The notes under the pieces were generated by a model. It was not told the origin of the DNA and searched no databases. It was given only the letters and a program-made list of their open reading frames with translations. The position numbers and the translations under genes are program-made. This document shows, one piece after another, positions 25,732-33,778 of a stretch of DNA of 64,000 nucleotides. Numbering within the stretch: position 1 is the first letter of the stretch; the number at the start of each line of letters is the position of its first letter. Source of the DNA: Verrucomicrobiota bacterium (GTDB lineage Bacteria > Verrucomicrobiota > Verrucomicrobiia > Opitutales > Opitutaceae); contig JAEYWP010000008.1 in the NCBI GenBank assembly GCA_023428905.1, positions 331,911 to 395,910 of the forward strand. The letters run 5' to 3'.

Positions 25732-28164
25732 TCAGGGGGTGGCCACGGCGACGCGATCGATCAGGATCGTGCTGTCGCGGGTGGTCATGCCCTTGAAGGT
25801 CAGCGTGTGGCTGCCGGCGGAAGCCGAGAACGCGAGGGTGATCGTCTGGTAGCTCGTGCCGGAGGGTTGGATCGTCCCGACGTAGGTGCTGCCCAAGTAC
25901 ACCTGCACGGTCTGGCCACCGGCATCATAGGCGGCGCGGCGCGCGGCCGAGACGGAGAGCTGGTACGTGCCGCTCTGGGGAACGGTGATGGTCTGGGCCA
26001 TCGTTCCGCCGGACTGCAGGAAGGCGACCTGGGTGCCTTCGGGGGCGGACGGGTTCTTCACCACGAAGGCGGAGCCGTTGGCGGCGACGCCGGCGGTGCC
26101 GGTGAAGGTCCAGTCCTGGGTGCCAGCGATGAACGCGGGGCGGTAGAGATAGGTGGCGACATCGGGATTCTCGAAACCGGTGCTGCCGATCTCGACCGGG
26201 GCGGCGGCGGCGGGAGCCGGGGACGGCGTCGGGGCGGGGGCGGACTGCTCAACCAGGGCCTCAACCGGCGCGAGCGCGATCTGGTCCAGGAAGAGGGTCG
26301 CGTCCACGGTGGCGATGCCGGTGAAGGAGACGGTGTAGGTGCCATCGGCGACGGTGAAGGAGGAGGTTTTCACCGTGGTGTAGCTCGTGCCGGCGGCAAA
26401 GCGTCCGACTTCCTGGCCATTGACCGCAACGACCACGGTCTGCTTGGCAGAGACGTTGGCGCGATTGGCGACCTTGGCGCTCAGCGTGTAGGTGCCGGCG
26501 TCCAACGCGACCTGGGTGCTCATCGAGCCTGCCTTCTGCACGAAGGCAACCTGAGTGCCGGAGGGGGCCACCGGATTGCTGGACGTGAAGGCGGACTTGT
26601 TGCCGGCCACACCGGACTGGCTGGAGTAGGTCCAACCGGACACGACGGGGTTGTACTTGTAGCCGGTGCCGACGCTGTAGGTTTCAAAGCTGTTGTCGAC
26701 GATCACGGCGACAGGAGCCGGGGTCGGCGCAGGCACCGGGGTCGGAGCGGGCGTGGGAGCCGGGGTCGGCGTCGGGGTCGGCGTGGGCGTGGGGGTCGGC
26801 GTCGGCGTCGGTGCAGGCGTGGGGGTCGGGGTCGGAGCGACGGTGGTGTCGTTCACGAGGCTCGACTTCCAGGCCAGGGCGTACGGCTCGTTGGAGACCG
26901 GGGCGGTGACTTCGAGGGCGTATTGGCCGGCGAGGAGCGTCGTCTCGTAGATGTGCTCGACGTTGTCGATGGAGCTATTGCTCGAGGCGACCGCGGAGCC
27001 CACGGCAAAACCGGAGGCGCGCCAGAGCTTGAGCTCCAGGTTTTCGAGGCGGGTGGTGACGGTGACGAAGGTCGAATCGTAGCTGACGCGCCGATACCAG
27101 GCCAGGACCGCGGAGAGGGTCATCCGCTTGCCCGAGGGCACGGTGAAGAAATAGAGGCGGCGGCTGCTGGTGGAGGTGGTGTTGACGTCCCAGCCGTCGA
27201 CCTTGACCTCGTTGGCGGAGGACGCGGCCTGGCGGCCGGCGACGAGCGCCTTGTAGCTGTTGTACACATTCAGCTCGCCCGCGCCGTAAATGCGGTCGAG
27301 GGGCTGGGTGGGGCTGTGCTTCCAGCCACTGAACTCGGCCTTGGTGGCGCCGGCCATCAGGAGCGCCTTGATCGCATTCGGGTGGCGCGCGGCTGCGAGG
27401 GAGGAGGTGCGCTTGATGTGGTCGATCAGGAGCGTGGCGGCGGAGGAAACGATCGGCGTCGCGTACGACGTATAGGCACCTGGAGCGACCAGGTCCGGCT
27501 TGTAGCGGCCCGTCACCTGCAGGGTGGTACCGGCAGTGGGGTGCTTGCCGTTGGACACGCCGACCGCGATGGAATTATAGCCGTTGGCCAGCATGTGGGA
27601 CAGGGTCGAACCATTGTCCATGCCGACCACTGCCACGACCTGGTCGCGCTCGATGCGATAATCCATCTTGGCAAGGGTCTTGATCGCCCAGATGGCGTCA
27701 TTGCCGCCCCAGGAATGGTTTTCGACGTCCCAGGTGGCGGCGTGCGGAGCAAGGCTCCGTGTTCCCATCAGGCTGCCGCTGCCGACATAGGTCCAGGCCT
27801 CGGAGGCGGAGAAATTCCGGACGCCGGGGGTCATGCTCGTGTCCGCACCCGCGAGGTAGTTGGCAACCTCGTTGGCGTGCCCGGAGAAGGAGTTCGTCGT
27901 GTTGGTCGTCAGGTAGGAAATCGGAAGGCTGGCGCGTTCGCCCGAGGCCTGGGGAGCCCAGGCGCTGTTGCGGATGTATTCAATCTGGTGAACGCGGACA
28001 TTGGCCCCCGTGGGGAGCGAGGCTCCCAGTTCGCTTTTAAGCTGATCGAATCCCACCGCAGCACGGTACGTCTGGGCCGAGGCAGCGCTGGCTGCCCCGA
28101 CAACTGCAAATGCGGCGCACGTGCGAGTGAGTCGAAGGAGGAGGTTTGATTTGAGACCGTGCAT
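25732..28164 (-). CDS. Secreted S8-like serine protease with two repeated C-terminal domains
   Basis: 810 aa. Signal peptide to about residue 30 (AASAQ). The subtilisin-like domain (about 50-300) has His in NSFSGHANEV (H96), the oxyanion Asn in ENHSWGG (N149) and a serine in the sequence APGAYTSYATP (S233). At the position of the usual catalytic Asp the sequence is VRVHQIEYI, with Glu62 instead. Residues about 300-445 form a beta-sandwich pro-domain-like region. A Thr-Pro repeat linker (about 447-500) leads to two copies of a 135-residue beta-sandwich domain (about 503-640 and 663-808), each with APSGTQVAF or APEGTQVAF. The repeats are probably adhesive or carbohydrate-binding. It is likely secreted to degrade protein outside the cell. 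Monocistronic. Confidence 0.82.
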   Translation of the reverse strand: MHGLKSNLLLRLTRTCAAFAVVGAASAASAQTYRAAVGFDQLKSELGASLPTGANVRVHQIEYIRNSAWAPQASGERASLPISYLTTNTTNSFSGHANEVANYLAGADTSMTPGVRNFSASEAWTYVGSGSLMGTRSLAPHAATWDVENHSWGGNDAIWAIKTLAKMDYRIERDQVVAVVGMDNGSTLSHMLANGYNSIAVGVSNGKHPTAGTTLQVTGRYKPDLVAPGAYTSYATPIVSSAATLLIDHIKRTSSLAAARHPNAIKALLMAGATKAEFSGWKHSPTQPLDRIYGAGELNVYNSYKALVAGRQAASSANEVKVDGWDVNTTSTSSRRLYFFTVPSGKRMTLSAVLAWYRRVSYDSTFVTVTTRLENLELKLWRASGFAVGSAVASSNSSIDNVEHIYETTLLAGQYALEVTAPVSNEPYALAWKSSLVNDTTVAPTPTPTPAPTPTPTPTPTPTPTPTPAPTPAPTPVPAPTPAPVAVIVDNSFETYSVGTGYKYNPVVSGWTYSSQSGVAGNKSAFTSSNPVAPSGTQVAFVQKAGSMSTQVALDAGTYTLSAKVANRANVSAKQTVVVAVNGQEVGRFAAGTSYTTVKTSSFTVADGTYTVSFTGIATVDATLFLDQIALAPVEALVEQSAPAPTPSPAPAAAAPVEIGSTGFENPDVATYLYRPAFIAGTQDWTFTGTAGVAANGSAFVVKNPSAPEGTQVAFLQSGGTMAQTITVPQSGTYQLSVSAARRAAYDAGGQTVQVYLGSTYVGTIQPSGTSYQTITLAFSASAGSHTLTFKGMTTRDSTILIDRVAVATP

Positions 28165-28618
28165 CTTGAGGCGGTTTAACGTCTCTTAAGCCCCCTCCTG
28201 AAGCCCCTTTGTCCGCCAGAGGCCTCATTAGAATTGATTTTACAGCTCGTTGCAAATGACTGAACAGAGCAGCGGAAAATCCCCGATATTTGGGTTCGGT
28301 AACGATTCTGTTAACACCTCGTTTCGCCTCTGGTTTTCCCTCTGAAACGCGGCGCCTGGGGTGAACACCGCAGCGGGCTTTTGGGTAACACCGCCCAAGG
28401 CCGGGCGGGTAGTTAAATATTTCTTATGAAGCGCCGAAAAACACCCTGCGCCGCATCACGTACGTTGTTCATCGATCCGGCGTCGCGTGTGAGGCGCGCT
28501 CATCGCACCGGCACACTCACACAGCGGGCCGGGCAGTGTCCCCAGGTGTTTCGTTTCAACGGGCCCCGGCGTTCGCACGACCCATGGCCGAGACGGCACT
28601 GTCTCGGCTATGGTGAAG
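28165..28618. other. Intergenic region between MATE and protease genes
   Basis: This 454-base gap is AT-richer than its surroundings near 28226-28330 and carries the presumed protease promoter. A 102-codon plus-strand frame (28426-28734) runs into the antisense of the MATE gene and has no support. A short inverted repeat TTGGG/CCCAA lies around 28380-28400. Nothing else is recognisable. Confidence 0.5.
28227..28255 (-). promoter_or_regulatory. Candidate sigma70-type promoter of the protease gene
   Basis: On the minus strand TTGCAA (28250-28255) and TCTAAT (28227-28232) are separated by exactly 17 bases, a good -35/-10 arrangement, about 63 bases upstream of the protease ATG in an AT-rich stretch. 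Confidence 0.4.
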
Positions 28619-29992
28619 TCAGGGTTCCAAGGCGGGCAGTGCGTCCCCAGGGGGCGGCGGCGTGCTGGCAGCTTCTTCCGAGGCGACGACGCCCATCGTC
28701 TTCCATTTGCCGGTACGCCAGCGCCAGAGGTTGATGCCGGCTCGCACGATTTCGTCGAAGGCGAAACACATCCAGAGGGCCTGGAGGCTGATGCCCCACG
28801 TGATCTTGATGGCGTACACGACGGGCAGGATGCCCCAGATAAAGAGCATGCCGACGATGAGGGGGAATCGCGCGTCGCCCACGGTTTTCAGCGAGAACCC
28901 TCCGATGATGTTCACCGCACGCGCCGGTTCATAGAAGACGGCGACCAGGAGAAGAGACCGGCCCAGTGCGATCACCTCCGGGTCGTGGGTGAAAAAGCCG
29001 AGCACGGTATCGGAGAAGACCCAGAGAAGGAAGGCGTAGAGGAAGGAGACGAGGGTCGCGCGGCGGATCGCGGTCCAGAAGAGCCGGTTCACGTCCTGAA
29101 AGCGGCGCGCCCCCATCCAGTGCGCCATCAGGATCTGCGCCCCCAGCGCGAGCGTGATCGCGAAGGTGATCTGAAACATCTGGGCGCGGCCGGCGTAGCT
29201 GTTAGCCGCCATCGAGGTGACGCCGAGCGAGATGATGAGCGCGGAGAGGATGATCTGTTGGACGGTATAACTGAACGGCTCAAGGGCGTTGGAAACGCCG
29301 ATCCGGATCATCGGGCCGAAGACGCCGAGCATCTCGCGGACCGCACCTTTAAGGCGGAAGATCACGCCCAGCCGGGCGTGCACCAGATAAACCGAGACGC
29401 ACGTCGCGGTCGCGACGCCGATGACCGCGGCGGACACGACACCCCGCACTCCCCAGCCGAAGCCGAGGACAAAGAGGGAGGCGAGGACGAGATTCACCGT
29501 CGCGACGACGAGGGAATTGTACATCAGCCAGTGGGTCATCCCCCGGGAGGAAAGCACGGCGTTGTAGGCCACGGAGATTCCGAGAAAGACAAAGTACGCA
29601 CTCATTCCTGAGAGGTACGTCCCCGCCGTGATGTTGAGCTCCGGGCTCAGGCCCATCCACCGGCCGATGCTGCCCGAGGCCAGGAAAAGCGTGAGCGCAA
29701 ACACGGTCCCAAGCGTGGCGCAAAACGCCAGGTTCATCATGTAGGCGGGAACGACCTTGTGGAATTGCTTCGCCCCCATGTATTGGGAGGCCACCGACAC
29801 CCCGGTGCCGGCGAAAACCGGGATGACAAAGGCGCCGACCCAGATGATGGGCATCAGCTGGCCGACCGTCGCGGCGGTGGAGTCGGAGATGTGGCTGAAG
29901 AACCAGAAGTCGACCAGCAGCACACAGCTGTGCGCCATGTGCTGGAGGAAGATCGGCCAGGTGAGCTGAAAAAGGCTCTCGGTGCGAAGCAT
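28619..29992 (-). CDS. MATE family multidrug/toxin efflux transporter
   Basis: 457 aa with about twelve predicted transmembrane helices in two related halves, the MATE arrangement. The N-terminus LFQLTWPIFLQHMAHSCVLLVDFWF and GQLMPIIWVGAFVIPVFAGT resemble the first helices of the family, and SVASQYMGAKQF / LMAHWMGARRFQDVNR are the paired cytoplasmic loop motifs of the two halves. It would export cationic compounds or metabolites in exchange for sodium or protons. The C-terminus is a short soluble tail. It is on the same strand as the oxidoreductase gene upstream with a 39-base gap, so they could share a transcript; there is no obvious functional link. Confidence 0.9.
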   Translation of the reverse strand: MLRTESLFQLTWPIFLQHMAHSCVLLVDFWFFSHISDSTAATVGQLMPIIWVGAFVIPVFAGTGVSVASQYMGAKQFHKVVPAYMMNLAFCATLGTVFALTLFLASGSIGRWMGLSPELNITAGTYLSGMSAYFVFLGISVAYNAVLSSRGMTHWLMYNSLVVATVNLVLASLFVLGFGWGVRGVVSAAVIGVATATCVSVYLVHARLGVIFRLKGAVREMLGVFGPMIRIGVSNALEPFSYTVQQIILSALIISLGVTSMAANSYAGRAQMFQITFAITLALGAQILMAHWMGARRFQDVNRLFWTAIRRATLVSFLYAFLLWVFSDTVLGFFTHDPEVIALGRSLLLVAVFYEPARAVNIIGGFSLKTVGDARFPLIVGMLFIWGILPVVYAIKITWGISLQALWMCFAFDEIVRAGINLWRWRTGKWKTMGVVASEEAASTPPPPGDALPALEP

Positions 29993-30031
29993 GGGTGTGC
30001 GGCCGCGCTCGGGCGGCGGGGCGCGGTGGGC

Positions 30032-31393
30032 TCAGCAGAAGCTGTAGTCGTACGGCTTCCGCATTTCGCGGGCGAGATAGGGATTCGCCTCGGCGGCGTG
30101 GTCGCCGACAAAACGCTCCGTCTCCGAATTCCAGCTCAGCGGGAGCCCGGTGCGCAGCGAAATGGCGCCCAGGTGGCACATGGTGGCGGAGCGATGTCCG
30201 GTCTCGACATTGCAGATGGGATCGCGGCGTGAGGCCATGCTCTCAAAGAAATTCCGCATGTGGTGATTGCTGAGCGGAAGCCTCTCCGCGCCCTCGGGCA
30301 GCGGGGTGGTGAGCAACGAACGGTCGCTCGCCGCCAGTTCATCGCGGTTTACCCAGATCCACCCCTCCGTGCCCTCAAAGCGAATACCATTTCGCTGGCC
30401 CTCGGGGTTGATCACCTCCCCGTACATGCTGTCGTCACGGGTGGTGCGGATGTTGAGCCCCACGCCATTCGCGTAGGTGTAGCGCACCTCGTAATCCGAA
30501 TACGCGGTGTAGCCGCCCTGCACCGGTTCGCTCATCCGGGTGGAGGCCACGCGGTCCGGCGCGATCAGGCCAACCGCCCAGTAGGCGATGTCGTTGTGGT
30601 GGGCGCCCCAGTCGGTCATGGTGCCGCCGGAATAGTCGTACCAGAAGCGGAAGAGGGCGTGGCATCGCTGCGGGACGTAGTCCACCGCCGGAGCCTGGCC
30701 GAGCCAGAAGTCCCAGTTGAGGGTGGAGGGCACGGGCGCGGTGGCAAACGGACCACCCTGCAGGCCGGCGGGCAGCCAGACGTTCGCTTCCTTCAGTTTT
30801 CCGATACGTCCATTGCGCACCAGTTCACAGGCGAGGCGGAAACGCTGCATGCTGCGCTGCTGGGTGCCGGTCTGGAGCACCACCCGGTTGTCGCGCACCG
30901 CCTTCACCACATGACGGCCCTCGTCGATCGTGAGGGTGAGCGGCTTTTCCGCATAGATGTCCTTCCCCGCCTTCGCCGCCGCGATGTTGATGAGGGTGTG
31001 CCAGTGGTCCGGCGTCACGTTCACCACCGCGTGCACGTCCTTTCGTTCGAGAACATGCCGGAAATCGGTGTAGGCCTGCGGGCGCTGGCCGAGCTCGAGC
31101 AGGGCGGCGGCGGCTTCATCCGAGCGGCGCGTGTCCACGTCGCAGATCGCCACCACATCACCGAACGCGGCGGCGTTCTTGATATCGACCTTGCCCATGC
31201 CTCCGCAGCCGATCAGCGCGAGGCCCGGGCGGTCGTTGGCGCCCGGCCGCGCGGCCGCACCCGTTTCCTGCGCGGCGAGCTGCCGCTCGACAAACCAGAG
31301 GGGAAGGCCGGTGCTGGCCGCGACGACTGCGCAGCGGCGGAAGAAGGAGCGGCGGGAAATCTGGAAAGGTGCGGGAGCAGGGGAAAATTTCAT
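30032..31393 (-). CDS. Tat-exported Gfo/Idh/MocA family oxidoreductase
   Basis: 453 aa. The N-terminus has a twin-arginine signal (SRRSFFRRCAVVAASTGLPL), so the folded, cofactor-loaded enzyme is exported. The Rossmann domain begins LALIGCGGMGKVDIKNAA (about 57-74). AVVNVTPDHWHTL and AEKPLTLTIDEGRHVV are conserved, with the Lys of EKP being the usual catalytic or NAD-proximal residue. The C-terminal domain includes DWGAHHNDIAYWAVGL, a motif typical of this secreted verrucomicrobial/planctomycetal group. Members oxidise or reduce sugars and inositol derivatives; substrate unknown. A second, more distant family member is at 47.9 kb. Confidence 0.9.
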   Translation of the reverse strand: MKFSPAPAPFQISRRSFFRRCAVVAASTGLPLWFVERQLAAQETGAAARPGANDRPGLALIGCGGMGKVDIKNAAAFGDVVAICDVDTRRSDEAAAALLELGQRPQAYTDFRHVLERKDVHAVVNVTPDHWHTLINIAAAKAGKDIYAEKPLTLTIDEGRHVVKAVRDNRVVLQTGTQQRSMQRFRLACELVRNGRIGKLKEANVWLPAGLQGGPFATAPVPSTLNWDFWLGQAPAVDYVPQRCHALFRFWYDYSGGTMTDWGAHHNDIAYWAVGLIAPDRVASTRMSEPVQGGYTAYSDYEVRYTYANGVGLNIRTTRDDSMYGEVINPEGQRNGIRFEGTEGWIWVNRDELAASDRSLLTTPLPEGAERLPLSNHHMRNFFESMASRRDPICNVETGHRSATMCHLGAISLRTGLPLSWNSETERFVGDHAAEANPYLAREMRKPYDYSFC

Positions 31394-31575
31394 CGAGGAG
31401 AAGGGCTGCGGTTCAGGCGGGCATCCTCACACCAGCACACAAACAACTGCGAGCCGGTTTCCGCCCCGACCCAAAGCTTCCCCGCTCGTCCATTTGAACG
31501 CCTGGCGTCCCGCACCGCGCTCGTGTCGGACCACGCTCACCGGCGAGACCGCCGCACCTCACCCACCCGATCCGC

Positions 31576-31610
31576 AAAAAAAAGCAGCACAGCCCGAAGT
31601 GGGCTGTGCT
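31576..31610 (-). terminator. Strong rho-independent terminator of the histone-like mini-gene
   Basis: Perfect 10-bp stem AGCACAGCCC/GGGCTGTGCT (31586-31595 and 31601-31610), 5-nt loop, then eight T on the minus strand (A run 31576-31583). It lies about 40 bases after the stop codon of the 34-codon gene, which argues that the gene is transcribed. Confidence 0.92.
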
Positions 31611-31648
31611 GGAGAGAGGGACCCCAAGAAGAGGTCAGCCAAAAGAGC

Positions 31649-31753
31649 TTACTTCTTGCTCTTCTTTGCGGCCTTGGCGGCTGGCTTCTTGGCCTTGGCA
31701 GCTTTGGCGGCTGGCTTCTTGGTGGTCGCTTTGCGGGCTTTTGACGTTGCCAT
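31649..31753 (-). CDS. 34-aa Lys/Ala-rich histone H1-like protein
   Basis: A 35-codon frame (ATG at 31751-31753, TAA at 31649-31651) encodes a protein made almost only of Lys, Ala, Pro, Thr and Ser, with two copies of KKPAAKAAK joined by AK and a tail KKSKK. It opens MATSKARKATT. There is no acidic residue, and about 14 of 34 residues are Lys or Arg. This is the composition of the DNA-binding tails of histone H1-like proteins of chlamydiae and of tailed HU proteins. A role in DNA or RNA compaction is inferred from composition only. It is flanked by a 24-base G-free leader and a strong terminator, so it looks like an independent gene rather than noise. Confidence 0.8.
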   Translation of the reverse strand: MATSKARKATTKKPAAKAAKAKKPAAKAAKKSKK

Positions 31754-31777
31754 TTGTATTGGTTATTTGGTTATGGG
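31754..31777 (-). promoter_or_regulatory. G-free leader of the histone-like mini-gene
   Basis: The 24 bases before the ATG contain no G on the minus strand (AACCAAATAACCAATACAA at the end) and hence no Shine-Dalgarno sequence. This matches the spacers in front of the TonB receptor genes. Confidence 0.45.
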
Positions 31778-32056
31778 CGGAACAAGAAAGGGGGCGCTCA
31801 AGCGTCAGGAAGGGGTAGTCCGCCTGAACGTCCGAAGAGCCCGGCCGCGCTTTCGAAAACACGACCGAACAGCAAGGAGTTTCCAATTACGTGACGTTCG
31901 TTCAAGCGCGAAGTGCGAGAGAACTGCCGTTTAGACGTTTTTTTCTGTTTCGAATTTCCAGCCGCGCGGACGCCGAAACGGCGCCTTTTGTCACCGCGGG
32001 TCGGATACCCGGGGGTGTTTTCCGAGGGCCGGGGGCGGTGCAGCGGAGGCATCATC

Positions 32057-32407
32057 TCACGTTTCCGCCCGCTCCGTGGCGGCGGCGAGCACCGCGTTGA
32101 TCGCACGGGCTTCGCTCTCCGCGCGGGCAGCGCGGCCGATCTCGCCCGCCTTCACCTCAAAGCGAAAAACCAGGTCGCTGCGCCGCAGCGGGCGCTCCGC
32201 CTGAAGGCGCTCGAGGTGTTCGGTGATGGCGAGCACACCCTCGTGCGCCGCGAGCATGAGCAACTCATCGCGGGTGAGGCGCACGCCACCCTGCGCGCCG
32301 GAGGCGGTGTCGCCGTCCAGGAGGTCCAAAAGCCAGTCGGCCGCCGGCACGGAAAGGCGGCGGCGGGCGGTCGCGTGGGTCGCGGTCTGGGAGGAGCGGC
32401 GTTTCAT
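32057..32407 (-). CDS. Hypothetical protein (116 aa)
   Basis: From the ATG at 32405-32407 (the frame extends 25 codons further upstream without support). After a basic N-terminus (MKRRSSQTATHATARRR) the sequence is helical and amphipathic: VPAADWLLDLLD, RLTRDELLMLAAHEGVLAITEHLERLQ, then an Arg/Glu/Ala-rich C-terminus. I do not recognise the family. Its coding status is supported by a plausible helical protein and by the lack of a better frame over the interval; it is not supported by any domain. It is divergent from nth, with about 310 bases between the starts. Confidence 0.5.
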   Translation of the reverse strand: MKRRSSQTATHATARRRLSVPAADWLLDLLDGDTASGAQGGVRLTRDELLMLAAHEGVLAITEHLERLQAERPLRRSDLVFRFEVKAGEIGRAARAESEARAINAVLAAATERAET

Positions 32408-32719
32408 CCAGTGTCTCTTCGCCACAACGGGCGGTCGTCTGAAGTGTTTTGCAGGATTCGCGCCAACGTCGCGACACCCCACGCCTGGGAAAATGCGCCG
32501 GCGACTCGCGCAAACTCCCTGCCGTTTCTCCGGCGGGCGGGAGCGGAACCGGGGAGTCCGCGCTCCGGTGTAGTCGTGTGGACCCTACCTCCCGGCGGCA
32601 CCCAGCCGGCGCCCGGTATCGACCGGGTGGAGTTGTGGCCACGCTCCGCGCGCGTGGGCGGTGCGGGCGGTCGGGCCGGCGATTGACCTCGCGCGTTCCG
32701 GCAGACCACGGTGGTGGGC

Positions 32720-33376
32720 ATGTACCGCACCGCCGCCGAACGCGCCGCCTTCATCGACCAGACCCTGGCGCGCGTGTACCCCGAGACGCCGGTGCCCCTT
32801 CACCATACGGATGCCTACACCCTTCTCATCGCGGTGTTGTTGTCCGCCCAATGCACGGACAAGCGGGTCAACGAGGTCACGCCCGCCCTGTTTGGCCTGG
32901 CGGACACCCCGCAGGTGATGGCGACCTTACCGGTGGATCGTATTGAGGCGGTGGTGCGGCCGTGTGGGTTGGCCCCGCAGAAAGCGAAGGCGATCCGGCA
33001 CCTCTCCGAGCTCCTGGTGGAGCAGCATGCGGGTGCGGTGCCGCAGACCTTCGAGGAGCTGGAGGCGTTGCCCGGCGTCGGGCACAAGACCGCCTCGGTG
33101 GTGATGGCCCAGGCTTTCGGCGTCCCGGCCTTCCCCGTCGACACGCACATCCACCGGCTCGCGCAGCGTTGGAAACTGACGTCGGGGCGCAATGTGGTGC
33201 AGACGGAAAAGGACCTGAAGCGGCTGTTTCCGGTGCAGCACTGGAATGCGCTCCACCTGCGGATCATCTTTTGGGGCCGCGAGCATTGCACCGCCCGCGG
33301 GTGCGACGGCACGGTCTGCGAAATCTGCCGGACCCTCTTCCCGGAAAGAAAGCGGGCGGTTCGGGTAAGAAAATGA
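32720..33376 (+). CDS. nth: Endonuclease III (base-excision repair DNA glycosylase/AP lyase)
   Basis: About 218 aa from the ATG at 32720 (GTG codons nine bases earlier are alternatives). It removes oxidised pyrimidines and cleaves the abasic site. HhH-GPD features are clear: LIAVLLSAQCTDKRVN near the N-terminus, the helix-hairpin-helix LPGVGHKTASVV with the catalytic Lys, and PVDTHIHRLAQR with the catalytic Asp. The C-terminal iron-sulfur segment is unusual: C-x4-C-x4-C-x2-C (HCTARGCDGTVCEIC) instead of the classical C-x6-C-x2-C-x5-C, so four cysteines are present but rearranged. It lies immediately upstream of the tRNA-Val gene on the same strand. Confidence 0.94.
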   Translation: MYRTAAERAAFIDQTLARVYPETPVPLHHTDAYTLLIAVLLSAQCTDKRVNEVTPALFGLADTPQVMATLPVDRIEAVVRPCGLAPQKAKAIRHLSELLVEQHAGAVPQTFEELEALPGVGHKTASVVMAQAFGVPAFPVDTHIHRLAQRWKLTSGRNVVQTEKDLKRLFPVQHWNALHLRIIFWGREHCTARGCDGTVCEICRTLFPERKRAVRVRK

Positions 33377-33419
33377 GTTGATTCGGCGCCGCCCAGCCAC
33401 CACGTTCGCCCCTCGTTTC

Positions 33420-33496
33420 GGACGGTTAGCTCAGTTGGTTAGAGCACGTGCTTCACACGCACGGGGTCACAGGTTCGAGTCCTGTACCGTCCACCA
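33420..33496 (+). tRNA. tRNA-Val (anticodon CAC)
   Basis: 77 bases with the CCA end encoded. Acceptor stem GGACGGT/ACCGTCC, D-arm AGCTCAGTTGGTTAGAGC, anticodon stem CGTGC/GCACG with loop TTCACAC (anticodon CAC at 33454-33456), and T-arm with GGTTCGAGTCC. All four stems pair correctly. It reads the GTG codon. Confidence 0.97.
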
Positions 33497-33498
33497 TT

Positions 33499-33634
33499 CT
33501 TCGCGAACCGCAGGTGAGCGAAGACTGCCTTGCCGAAGCTCGCAGAGCGCAGGCGGGCTCTGTCCCACAGAACGCTTCGACCGGGCAAGTCTTCCCGTGC
33601 TTCCCGAACACCTCTTCGCAAACCGCAGGTGAGC
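33499..33634 (+). repeat. Structured element flanked by 21-bp direct repeats, next to tRNA-Val
   Basis: Near-identical 21-bp direct repeats (33499-33519 and 33614-33634, one mismatch, containing AACCGCAGGTGAGC) bracket 94 bases. Inside, a long imperfect hairpin pairs GAAGAC (33520-33525) with GTCTTC (33589-33594), TTGCC (33530-33534) with GGCAA (33584-33588) and GAAGC (33535-33539) with GCTTC (33574-33578), and encloses CAGAGC/GCTCTG (33543-33548, 33557-33562). An 8-base copy of the tRNA 3' end (ACCGTCCA) reappears at 33653-33660. It resembles a small non-autonomous repeat element or processed RNA. Confidence 0.55.
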
Positions 33635-33713
33635 CATGCCCCTCCCTGCTGGACCGTCCACTCTGAAGTCTGAACGGCGGGCCCGTTGCCGGTGCTGGAC
33701 CCTGGGAAAGACT

Positions 33714-33778
33714 GCGCCTTCGGCGCGGCCGCAAGGTCTCGCGCCACCCCGAGCAACCCTAACCCACCGTATACCTCA
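33714..33778 (+). promoter_or_regulatory. 5' leader: UUCG-capped hairpin plus G-poor spacer
   Basis: A short stem GCGCC/GGCGC (33714-33718, 33722-33726), readable as a C(UUCG)G tetraloop, lies upstream of a spacer with a single G in the last 25 bases (33754-33778, CAACCCTAACCCACC then TATACCTCA) before the receptor ATG. Confidence 0.4.

Noticed and set aside
26693..26840. Tandem GGGGTCGGCGTC-like DNA repeat
   Set aside because: It encodes the Thr-Pro linker of the secreted protease and is explained by the protein sequence; it is not a CRISPR array or a mobile repeat.
28426..28734. 102-codon frame on the plus strand
   Set aside because: Its 3' half is antisense to the MATE gene, the composition is that of random GC-rich sequence, and no family is recognised.
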